Source: Bacillota bacterium
GTDB taxonomy: Bacteria > Bacillota > UBA4882 > UBA8346
Direction of reading: 5' to 3'
Assembly: GCA_023415835.1 (NCBI GenBank)
Contig: JAEZJK010000031.1
Location: forward strand, 1 to 7,112
Length of the DNA: 7,112 nucleotides
Shown: positions 1-5,236 of the stretch, piece after piece
Numbering within the stretch: the stretch's first letter is position 1
Layout of the letters: each line of letters begins with the position of its first letter
Program-made: the position numbers and the translations under genes
Notes under the pieces: generated by a model
Seen by the model: the letters and a program-made list of their open reading frames with translations, nothing else
Database searches by the model: none
What the model was told of the DNA's origin: nothing

Positions 1-126
1 TTCATGCTTGCTCCGAACATGCCCAGAAGGACTGTCCACTTTAGACCGGAATCGGTGTCCAGTTTCAGCCGGAATTAGTGTCCACTTTCGGCCGGAATCA
101 CTGTCCAGTTTGCGCCGAAATATGCA
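1..126. mobile_element. Terminal end of an IS21-family-like insertion sequence (partial)
   Basis: Four tandem imperfect units begin at 33, 56, 79 and 102, exactly 23 bp apart, each of the form TGTCCASTTT, three variable bases, CCGGAAT (CCGAAAT in the last) and three more variable bases. The array ends at CA (125-126). Read from the other strand the end begins TGCATATTTCGGCGC. Multiple short repeats at the termini and a TG...CA boundary are known traits of IS21-family (istA/istB) elements, so I infer that the element body lies to the left, outside the window, with its end at 126. No transposase coding sequence is visible, so this could also be a solo remnant. The boundary and family are inferred; the periodicity is seen directly. 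Confidence 0.55.
33..124. repeat. Four tandem 23-bp repeats
   Basis: Units lie at 33-55, 56-78, 79-101 and 102-124 with no indels. The TGTCCA block and TTT are invariant and CCGGAAT is nearly so. The seventh base alternates C, G, C, G along the array. This suggests protein-binding sites (transposase in the IS21 reading) rather than a coding or CRISPR structure. Confidence 0.85.
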
Positions 127-255
127 AATATTATGGGAAAAGCTTAACTAGTATTTTCAACCCCTTCTAAACATAATTATTTTTAAGTTAACCATCCATG
201 TCGCCTCACTTGATTAAAACAAAATTTTGAAATGACCAATTTTACTCTAAAAACC
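127..255. other. AT-rich intergenic stretch, nothing recognised
   Basis: This stretch separates the IS-like end from the operator at 256. I see no convincing reading frame, hairpin terminator or repeat in it. If the IS boundary at 126 is right, a short target-site duplication would start at 127, but its partner copy is outside the window. Confidence 0.5.
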
Positions 256-271
256 TGTGACATTGATCACA
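256..271. promoter_or_regulatory. Crp-type operator, perfect TGTGA-N6-TCACA palindrome
   Basis: The sequence is TGTGACATTGATCACA, a full match to the Crp consensus half-sites; the symmetry extends one base on each side (C at 255, G at 272). Its centre (263.5) is about 41.5-42.5 bases upstream of the start predicted from the TATAAT at 294-299, and it overlaps the weak -35. This is the geometry of class II Crp-activated promoters. The Crp/Fnr regulator encoded at 528-1160 has the recognition-helix residues expected for this motif, so it is the likely ligand. Binding is inferred. Confidence 0.75.
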
Positions 272-299
272 GACAAAATCTGATAGTAAATTATATAAT
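270..299 (+). promoter_or_regulatory. Promoter of the candidate small RNA (activator dependent)
   Basis: The -10 is a perfect TATAAT at 294-299. The best -35 is CAGACA at 270-275 (4 of 6 matches, 18-bp spacer), poor enough to suggest reliance on an activator, and it overlaps the right edge of the TGTGA-N6-TCACA site. The predicted start is near 305-306. Confidence 0.6.
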
Positions 300-305
300 A
301 TGATT

Positions 306-430
306 AAATAATAAAGTATTTATTTTAGTTTTGATTTAGTAAAATACAGTACAAACTAAATATTTCTTATAGAAGCGGCAGTGGTTATTAAAACAACAAA
401 AAACAGAGCGAACTATCGCTCTGTTTTTTG
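306..430 (+). ncRNA. Candidate Crp-regulated small RNA, about 125 nt
   Basis: The predicted transcript runs from the class II-type promoter to the strong intrinsic terminator. It has no credible open reading frame; the ATG at 300 meets a stop after two codons. Its AU-rich 5' part can form a stem of 8 pairs (324-331 with 353-360), followed by a single-stranded-looking stretch at about 361-396 and the terminator hairpin. The downstream regulator gene has its own promoter, so this unit seems independent of it. Known parallels are small RNAs controlled by Crp or Fnr in enterics, such as Spot 42 and FnrS, but I see no sequence similarity to them. The alternative is an attenuated leader of the regulator gene. 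Promoter and terminator are seen; the RNA itself is inferred. Confidence 0.5.
397..430 (+). terminator. Strong intrinsic terminator, possibly bidirectional
   Basis: The arms at 397-411 and 416-430 are perfect 15-base complements around the 4-base loop ACTA. The core pairs are CAGAGCGA with TCGCTCTG, and the arms carry A6 before and T6 after. With T runs appearing on either strand it could stop transcription in both directions. Confidence 0.9.
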
Positions 431-468
431 TTTAGGTTTGGACACTGTTAACCGAATCTAATACTACA

Positions 469-496
469 TTGACATTCATACTAATTTATTTAAAAT
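469..496 (+). promoter_or_regulatory. Sigma-70-type promoter of the Crp/Fnr regulator gene
   Basis: A perfect TTGACA at 469-474 is followed, after 16 bases, by TAAAAT at 491-496 (5 of 6 matches to TATAAT). The predicted start is near 503, giving a leader of about 25 nt before the TTG codon. It lies downstream of the terminator at 397-430, so the regulator can be made independently of the promoter at 270-299. Confidence 0.7.
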
Positions 497-510
497 AGCT
501 TCAAATTACT

Positions 511-517
511 GGGGGTG
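511..517 (+). promoter_or_regulatory. Ribosome binding site for the TTG start at 528
   Basis: GGGGGTG lies 10 bases before the TTG at 528-530 and is the only purine-rich element nearby. It supports the TTG as the true start although no ATG is present there. Confidence 0.6.
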
Positions 518-527
518 TTCTTTAAAA

Positions 528-1160
528 TTGAAAAATCAGTACAAAAAATCCGATCATACTACTAATTCTATTTTTCAAGAGCTGACTTCAACGGATATCG
601 ATTATCTCTTATCCAAAAGCAATCGTGTCAAATACCCCAAGGACTCCATCATCTTTGAACAAGGTGAACCTGGAGATACCATGTTTCTGATCGAAGAAGG
701 CCAAGTGTGTTTAGAACTAATAACCTCGGACGGAAAATCATTGACTTTGGGGCTTTTAGAAAAAAATGAATTCTTTGGTGAAATGGCGGTAATGGACAAT
801 GCCGGCCGTTCTTGCCGGGCTTCCGCTGCTACCGCTCTTTCATTAGCAGCCATCTCTAGGGAAGACTTTAAAAATCTACTTTTACAAAAACCCGATATTG
901 CATTGAAGATTATTGCTATTCTTTGCCGCAGATTACGACTTACTGACTATCGTCTCGAAGGAATGGCCTATGGTCGGGTCAAAGAGCGTTTAATAAAAAT
1001 GCTCACCGAGCGCTCCGGCGATAATCGGACCATTCATATCACCAAAACCCACCAACAGTTAGCTACTGAATTGGGGACTACCCGTGAAACCATCACCCGG
1101 GTTGTTCAAGAATTACGAGCCGAGGGTTGGATAATTTATAATAAGGCCCAAAAAGGTTAA
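528..1160 (+). CDS. Crp/Fnr-family transcriptional regulator
   Basis: The 210-residue protein has the usual Crp length and layout: an N-terminal cyclic-nucleotide-binding beta barrel (about 20-125), a dimerisation helix (about 125-150) and a C-terminal winged helix (about 150-208). In the effector pocket, Phe-Gly-Glu (83-85) followed by Arg94-Ser95 corresponds to the Gly-Glu and Arg-Ser pair that hold cAMP in E. coli Crp, so a cyclic nucleotide is a possible ligand. Only three cysteines occur (61, 96, 133), without the N-terminal cluster of Fnr, so an oxygen-sensing iron-sulfur centre is unlikely. The recognition helix has Arg186-Glu187-Thr188 and Arg191, matching the Crp residues that read TGTGA. 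A perfect TGTGA-N6-TCACA site lies 256 bases upstream. The start is TTG, supported by the Shine-Dalgarno at 511-517. The gene converges on the distal cheB with a 23-bp gap. The family call is firm; effector and targets are inferred. Confidence 0.93.
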   Translation: MKNQYKKSDHTTNSIFQELTSTDIDYLLSKSNRVKYPKDSIIFEQGEPGDTMFLIEEGQVCLELITSDGKSLTLGLLEKNEFFGEMAVMDNAGRSCRASAATALSLAAISREDFKNLLLQKPDIALKIIAILCRRLRLTDYRLEGMAYGRVKERLIKMLTERSGDNRTIHITKTHQQLATELGTTRETITRVVQELRAEGWIIYNKAQKG

Positions 1161-1183
1161 CCTAATCCTTTGAGGGTTCCCGG

Positions 1184-2221
1184 TTAAGTATTTTCAAGTA
1201 CAATTTGGGCGATTTTATCTAATGAAGCAATTTTCATAGCCCCTCCCAAAGCAACCGCCTCCTTCGGCATTCCGTAAACCACCGAACTCTCCTCATCTTG
1301 GGCGATAGTAAAGGCGCCGGCCTTTTTCATCTCCAGCAACCCGTTAGCCCCGTCTTTCCCCATCCCAGTAAGGATTACCCCGACCGCATTCGGGCCGGCT
1401 GATTGGGCTACCGATGTAAACAATACTTCTACCGAAGGGCGTTGGTGGTAAACCAGCGGCCCGTTTTTTACCTCCACATAATACTGGGCGCCGCTACGTT
1501 TTAATACCATATGCCGGTTCCCCGGGGCGATTAACACCTTTTCTGGGGATGCCAATTCCCCGTCTTCCGCTTCTTTGACCTGAAACTTACAGAGCGTGTT
1601 CAAACGTTCCGCAAAAGCCCTGGTAAAATGCTCCGGCATATGCTGGACGACTAAAATCGGGGGGATCTCCACCGGAAGCCCGGTTAAGACTTCTTTGATG
1701 GCCTCGGTGCCCCCGGTTGAAGCCCCAATGGCCACAACCTTGTTGGTGGTTTTAAAAAACTGCCTAGGGGCAGCCGGCTTGGTTGCCGGAGGCTCCCTCT
1801 TTTGGTGCAACCGTTCAAACCTTTTAATCTCCGCGGCGGCTTTAACTTTTTCAATTAATTGCTCGCTCAGATCCTGGACTGTATAGGCGGCCCCCGGTTT
1901 AACCATCACTTCCACCGCCCCTAGTTCCAAGGCGTGCAGCGCTACTTCACACCCTTCCTTGGCCAAAGAACTGACGATAATCACCGGCATCGGGTAATAT
2001 TTCATCAGTTTTTCCAGGAAGGTCAACCCATCCATCTTCGGCATTTCAATATCGAGGATCAAGACATCCGGTTGTAAAAACACGATCTTGTCCCTGCCGA
2101 TATATGGGTCGGGGGCTGCGCCGACTACTTCGATCCCCGGGTCTTTGGAGAGTTCTTTAGTTAATACCTTACGGACCATCGCCGAATCATCGACGATTAA
2201 TACTTTGATTTTTTTGTTCAT
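1184..2221 (-). CDS. cheB: Chemotaxis response regulator protein-glutamate methylesterase CheB (distal copy)
   Basis: CheB removes methyl groups from receptor glutamates, and members of the family can also deamidate receptor glutamines; CheA phosphorylation activates it. The 345 residues show a receiver domain (about 4-125) with Asp11/Asp12, phospho-acceptor Asp57, Ser84/Ser85 and Lys108. A proline-rich linker (about 135-160) leads to the methylesterase domain (about 161-343). The catalytic triad is visible as Ser168 (GASTGG), His194 (QHMP) and Asp290 (LTGMGKDG, with the usual Met at 287). The ATG at 2221 has only a weak upstream CGGGT, but the start aligns with the N-terminus of the proximal paralogue. 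By hand count the receiver is identical at 77 of 107 ungapped positions to that paralogue. A 522-bp gap with two palindromes separates the two genes, so this copy may have its own promoter, though I could not assign one with confidence. Confidence 0.95.
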   Translation of the reverse strand: MNKKIKVLIVDDSAMVRKVLTKELSKDPGIEVVGAAPDPYIGRDKIVFLQPDVLILDIEMPKMDGLTFLEKLMKYYPMPVIIVSSLAKEGCEVALHALELGAVEVMVKPGAAYTVQDLSEQLIEKVKAAAEIKRFERLHQKREPPATKPAAPRQFFKTTNKVVAIGASTGGTEAIKEVLTGLPVEIPPILVVQHMPEHFTRAFAERLNTLCKFQVKEAEDGELASPEKVLIAPGNRHMVLKRSGAQYYVEVKNGPLVYHQRPSVEVLFTSVAQSAGPNAVGVILTGMGKDGANGLLEMKKAGAFTIAQDEESSVVYGMPKEAVALGGAMKIASLDKIAQIVLENT

Positions 2222-2235
2222 TAGTTTAATACCCG

Positions 2236-2376
2236 TTTATTAGATTTAGGCGGTTTCATAATTCCTTTTTTCCAGCTTCGCATACAATATATTAATAGAC
2301 TAAAATAAAACCTACACTATATATTGCATGCGAAGATAAATTTTTGTAATTATGAAACTCGCTCAGATTAAATAAA
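2236..2376. repeat. Large AT-rich imperfect palindrome upstream of the distal cheB
   Basis: The inner stem pairs 2276-2292 with 2319-2335 (17 bases, one mismatch) around a 26-base loop. The next stem pairs 2253-2263 with 2348-2358 (11 of 11). The two stems are separated by equal 12-base unpaired stretches on each side. Beyond these, 2236-2252 and 2360-2376 still match at 12 of 17 positions. The core is 106 bp and the whole 141 bp, ending 14 bases before the cheB start codon. No coding potential is seen. It could be a MITE-like insertion or a long leader hairpin of the cheB transcript. Confidence 0.7.
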
Positions 2377-2442
2377 ACCAAAATTAATAATAATTATGTC
2401 TTAATAACAAAGGACATCATCTATAGCCGAAATCCATGTAGT

Positions 2443-2466
2443 CCGGCGCAAACCCCAGTGCGCCGG
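2443..2466. repeat. GC-rich hairpin beside the 168-bp palindrome
   Basis: CCGGCGCA (2443-2450) and TGCGCCGG (2459-2466) form a perfect 8-bp stem with an 8-base loop. Four C in the loop (2453-2456) could also pair with GGGG at 2465-2468, giving an alternative fold. No T run follows on either strand, so it is not a standard terminator. It lies 10 bases from the 168-bp palindrome and may belong to the same element. Confidence 0.6.
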
Positions 2467-2476
2467 GGTGAAACCT

Positions 2477-2644
2477 TGCCGGATTGGCTGAGCTTTCAGA
2501 ATATTCATTCGCGTCGTCAAAAGCAAGCATTGCTAGGCGCACCGGGAGCGAGGGACGGAGGCGTACTCAATGTACGTTGAGTACCGCAGCGACAAAGCAA
2601 CAACACAATGCGCAGCTTTTCACGGTGCATCAGCCAATCCGGCA
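2477..2644. repeat. 168-bp nested palindromic element in the cheB-cheB gap
   Basis: The outer arms 2477-2491 (TGCCGGATTGGCTGA) and 2630-2644 are perfect 15-base inverted repeats. Inside, AAAAGC (2519-2524) and GCATTG (2527-2532) pair with GCTTTT (2615-2620) and CAATGC (2606-2611). At the centre GTACTCAA (2563-2570) pairs with TTGAGTAC (2577-2584) around a 6-base loop. Three stems nested on one axis point to a structured mobile repeat (MITE-like or REP-like) or a structured RNA. It is richer in G and C than its AT-rich surroundings, which fits an imported element. The short frame across it has no ribosome binding site and is probably not a gene. Confidence 0.7.
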
Positions 2645-2743
2645 TAACTTTTTTATTTGCTTTTATGTTTCTTATAATTACTGTCAATACCGGCTATAAT
2701 CGAAGCCTAATTCAGAAGTAGCTTTATTATCCATCCAGCCCTT

Positions 2744-3787
2744 TTAAATCCCTTCAAGGGCATCGATTATTACTTGCGGTATCTCATTCAAATGGGCCAA
2801 CTTTGAAACCGCCCCGATTGCCGCCGCTTCCTTAGCGATACCATAGACCAGGCTACTGGCTTCATCTTGGCCGATGGTCATGGCACCGGCATTCTTCATG
2901 TCCAATAACCCTTCGGCCCCGTCTTTGCCGGCCCCGGTCAACAGTACGCCAACCGAACCTTTCCCGGCATAAAGGGCGACCGACCGGAACAGCACTTCGA
3001 TTGAGGGGCGTTGGTGCAACACCAGCGGCCCCGCTTTGACCTCTACATAGTAACCGGATTGGCCCTTTTTGAGGACCATGTGCTTATTCCCGGGGGCGAT
3101 CAATACTTTACCGGGCGCAAGGGGTTCCTTGTCTTCGGCTTCTTTGGCCTCCATCGCGCAGAGGTTGTTGAGCCGCTCCGCGAAGATCTTTGTAAAATGG
3201 GGCGGCATATGTTGCACAATTAAAACCGGCGGCATTTCTGCCGGTAGTTTGGTCAGGATTGAGGTGATCGCTTCGGTACCTCCGGTGGAAGCGCCGAGAG
3301 CCACTATTTTCCCGGAGTTTTGTAGCAGTTGTTTGTCTTTAACCATTACTGGTTGGGATGGTTTAATCAGGTCATGGCGTTTTATATTTTTTATTTCATA
3401 AACAGCCTTAATTTTTTCGCCAAGTTGCTCGGTCATTTCCTTAACCGAATAAGAAGGCCCAGGTTTGGCGATAACTTCGGCGGCCCCAAGCTCGGTGGCG
3501 CGCAAAGCTGCGGCGCTCCCTTCCTTAGCGATTGAGCTGACAATGATTACCGGCATCGGGTAATATTCCATCAGTTGTTCCAAAAAGGTCAGCCCGTCCA
3601 TCTTCGGCATTTCGATATCGAGTAATAAAACATCCGGTTTTAACTTGCCAATCAAATCCCTGGCGATTATCGGGTCTGGGGCAGTCCCCACCACTTCCAA
3701 CTTCGGGTCTTTCTTCAGCTCCCTGGCAAAAATATTACAAACCAGTTCCGAATCATCGACGATTAAAACCTTGATTTTAGGTTCCAC
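2744..3787 (-). CDS. cheB: Chemotaxis response regulator protein-glutamate methylesterase CheB (proximal copy)
   Basis: This is the second CheB paralogue and the last gene of the receptor-cheD-cheR-cheB run. Numbered from the upstream GTG at 3796, the receiver has Asp14/Asp15, phospho-acceptor Asp60 and Lys111. The methylesterase domain has Ser170 (GASTGG), His196 (QHMP) and Asp292. The motif around the last residue reads LTGAGKDG, with Ala289 in place of the usual Met found near the CheB active site. I prefer the GTG at 3787 as start: the AGGA at 3798-3801 is only one base from the GTG at 3796 but 10 bases from that at 3787. The shorter 347-residue product also begins exactly where the distal CheB does (EPKIKVLIVDD against NKKIKVLIVDD). 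The start is 23 bp after the cheR stop. The family call is firm; whether the Met-to-Ala change alters activity is unknown. Confidence 0.95.
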   Translation of the reverse strand: MEPKIKVLIVDDSELVCNIFARELKKDPKLEVVGTAPDPIIARDLIGKLKPDVLLLDIEMPKMDGLTFLEQLMEYYPMPVIIVSSIAKEGSAAALRATELGAAEVIAKPGPSYSVKEMTEQLGEKIKAVYEIKNIKRHDLIKPSQPVMVKDKQLLQNSGKIVALGASTGGTEAITSILTKLPAEMPPVLIVQHMPPHFTKIFAERLNNLCAMEAKEAEDKEPLAPGKVLIAPGNKHMVLKKGQSGYYVEVKAGPLVLHQRPSIEVLFRSVALYAGKGSVGVLLTGAGKDGAEGLLDMKNAGAMTIGQDEASSLVYGIAKEAAAIGAVSKLAHLNEIPQVIIDALEGI

Positions 3788-3797
3788 GAATATCACA

Positions 3798-3801
3798 TCC
3801 T
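3798..3801 (-). promoter_or_regulatory. Ribosome binding site that decides the proximal cheB start
   Basis: AGGA on the minus strand sits in the 23-bp gap after cheR. It is too close (1 base) to the GTG at 3796 and at a usable distance (10 bases) from the in-frame GTG at 3787, favouring the shorter protein. Confidence 0.5.
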
Positions 3802-3810
3802 AATTCTTAG

Positions 3811-4623
3811 TTATTTTTCTTTTTGGTAAACCGTCGGTTGGATATATTTGAAAGAATATTGCTTATTAATCAAGCTTTCCGAATGGCCGATGAATAACAA
3901 CCCGCCTTTGCCTAAAAAGTCATGGAATTTTTTGACTAATTCCAGTTGTACCTGGGCGTCGAAGTAGATCATCACATTCCGGCAAAAGATAATGTCAAAG
4001 GTATTCTTAAACGGGAACGCCTCCATCAGGTTGAACAACCTGAAGGTGATTAACTCTTTAACCTCCGGTTTCACTTGGTAATGCTCCCCGTCATGGCTGA
4101 AATATTCCATTAAAAAGTAGGGATCCATATCCTTCTTGATAGTAGCCGGGTAAATCCCCCTTTGGGCGGCGGCTACCGACCGGCCGCTGACATCAGTGGC
4201 TAAAATCCTGATAGTGACCTCCGAAGGCAGCCATTCTTTCAAGACCATAGCCAAAGTGTAAGGCTCCTCGCCGGTAGAACACCCGGCGCTCCAAACCCTG
4301 ATTTCGTTAGTCTCCAAAATCCTGGGGTTCGTTTCCAATATGAACCGTAACTGAGCCCTGATGAACTCAAAATGGTTGTTCTCCCGGAAAAAGTTAGTTT
4401 GATGGACTGTGATTTCATCGGCAAACTCCGCCCAGTATTCGCCATTGTCCCCTTTGGTAAGGAGTTGGTAATACCCGTCGTATGAAGTTAGGTTGTATTT
4501 CCGCATTAACTTGTCGACCTTGGTGACCACAATTTCCCGTTTTGCCGGTAAAAAATGAATCCCAAAGTTTTGATAAATCAATACCCGGTATTTTTCATAT
4601 TGAATATCGGTCATTTTCTCCAT
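3811..4623 (-). CDS. cheR: Chemotaxis protein-glutamate O-methyltransferase CheR
   Basis: CheR transfers methyl groups from S-adenosylmethionine to receptor glutamates, opposing CheB. The 270 residues match the family length: a helical N-terminal domain (about 5-85) and a Rossmann-like catalytic domain (about 105-268). Visible motifs are TNFFRE (76-81), the SAM-binding VWSAGCSTGEEPYTLAM (110-126), LATDVS (141-146), the DIIFCRNVMIYFD strand-loop (210-222) and GHSESL (246-251). No TPR or other C-terminal fusion is present. The ATG at 4623 follows GGGGAG by 4 bases; a second ATG at 4614, preceded by GGAG, is an alternative that would drop three residues. It lies 43 bp after cheD and 23 bp before the proximal cheB, consistent with one transcript. 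The receptor upstream lacks a C-terminal NWETF-type CheR tether, so recognition should be directly at the methylation helices. Confidence 0.96.
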   Translation of the reverse strand: MEKMTDIQYEKYRVLIYQNFGIHFLPAKREIVVTKVDKLMRKYNLTSYDGYYQLLTKGDNGEYWAEFADEITVHQTNFFRENNHFEFIRAQLRFILETNPRILETNEIRVWSAGCSTGEEPYTLAMVLKEWLPSEVTIRILATDVSGRSVAAAQRGIYPATIKKDMDPYFLMEYFSHDGEHYQVKPEVKELITFRLFNLMEAFPFKNTFDIIFCRNVMIYFDAQVQLELVKKFHDFLGKGGLLFIGHSESLINKQYSFKYIQPTVYQKEK

Positions 4624-4627
4624 GGAT

Positions 4628-4633
4628 CTCCCC
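4628..4633 (-). promoter_or_regulatory. Ribosome binding site of cheR
   Basis: GGGGAG on the minus strand lies 4 bases before the ATG at 4623, a short but strong Shine-Dalgarno that favours that start over the ATG at 4614. Confidence 0.6.
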
Positions 4634-4666
4634 TTTAGTCACTCTTCCCTGCCCACCGCTTGCTAA

Positions 4667-5230
4667 TTACCTATACCAGTCGCTATTACGTACTTGTTCT
4701 ACACGGTAAATATATACTTCGCCGCTTTGGTTATGGAACACGATTTTCCGGCCATGGCTCCCGCCAACATCTTTAACTATTACTGGGATCCGGTTCTTTT
4801 TGAGCCATTTTTCGGCTAGCGCGACATTTCCATCACCAACCAACGAATTTAATTGCACATTCCTGGCGCCCCCGATCAAGTGGGCGTGGAGGTTTGTTTT
4901 CTTTGAGCCCATATCCAACATTAACTGCAACAAATGGGGCAGCGATACTTCGCCGTAACTCCCATTGGGTTCGTCACCATTACACATGCTAAAAATGTAA
5001 TGATTCATCCCGCCGAACCTATTGACACTGTCCCATAAACAAACCGATACGCAGGAACCGAGCACTGTATGGATAAAATGCGGTTCTTGACTGACAAAAA
5101 TGAACCCGGGTTGCAAATAAAAATTTTTGGCCTGTTCGATGGCGACCCCACCCGCTTTTCCCAGTGATAAACCTTGGTTCAAACCAAAACCGTTAACTGC
5201 TGCTAAAGCAAGTTTATTTACAAATTTCAT
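4667..5230 (-). CDS. cheD: Chemoreceptor glutamine deamidase CheD, with N-terminal extension
   Basis: CheD hydrolyses specific receptor glutamines to glutamates and, in bacteria such as Bacillus, interacts with CheC. The catalytic residues are visible: Thr55 and Cys60 in TVLGSCVSVCLWD and His77 in GGMNHYIF, corresponding to the Thr-Cys-His set of Thermotoga CheD. Conserved HAHLIGGA (115-122) and an NV..A..WL segment follow. The protein is 187 residues against about 160 for typical members. The excess is an N-terminal segment of roughly 30 residues (KLALAAVNGFGLNQGLSLGK and onward), moderately hydrophobic but too glycine-rich and interrupted to be a clear membrane helix. I found no good internal ATG or GTG before the core. 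The ATG is 6 bp after the receptor stop with only a weak Shine-Dalgarno (AAAGGG inside the receptor's end), suggesting translational coupling. Confidence 0.93.
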   Translation of the reverse strand: MKFVNKLALAAVNGFGLNQGLSLGKAGGVAIEQAKNFYLQPGFIFVSQEPHFIHTVLGSCVSVCLWDSVNRFGGMNHYIFSMCNGDEPNGSYGEVSLPHLLQLMLDMGSKKTNLHAHLIGGARNVQLNSLVGDGNVALAEKWLKKNRIPVIVKDVGGSHGRKIVFHNQSGEVYIYRVEQVRNSDWYR

Positions 5231-5236
5231 AACATC

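Noticed and set aside
33..124. CRISPR array
   Set aside because: The 23-bp units are contiguous with only three to six variable bases, so there are no spacers.
436..458. Another IS-like repeat unit near GGACACTGTTAACCGAAT
   Set aside because: The similarity to the 23-bp units is slight, out of register and easily due to chance.
1145..1183. Bidirectional terminator between the convergent regulator and distal cheB genes
   Set aside because: AAAGG (1152-1156) can pair with CCTTT about ten bases downstream, but five pairs and a short T run on the minus strand are too weak to call.
1596..1886. Open frames opposite the cheB, cheR and receptor genes
   Set aside because: They are antisense shadows of well-supported genes, with no start signals or recognisable domains.
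2420..2490. Riboswitch such as a c-di-GMP or cobalamin aptamer
   Set aside because: The GC hairpin with nearby AAACC and GGGG invited comparison, but I could not match the conserved cores of known classes on either strand.
2659..2687. Possible minus-strand promoter with perfect TTGACA (2682-2687) for the distal cheB
   Set aside because: The only -10-like sequences (CATAAA, ATAAAA) have spacers of 14-15 bases or poor matches, and the start would be more than 400 bases from the gene.
2484..2699. Plus-strand TTG-initiated frame of 71 codons across the palindrome
   Set aside because: It has no ribosome binding site, its composition follows the palindromic DNA, and its end runs through AT-rich non-coding sequence.
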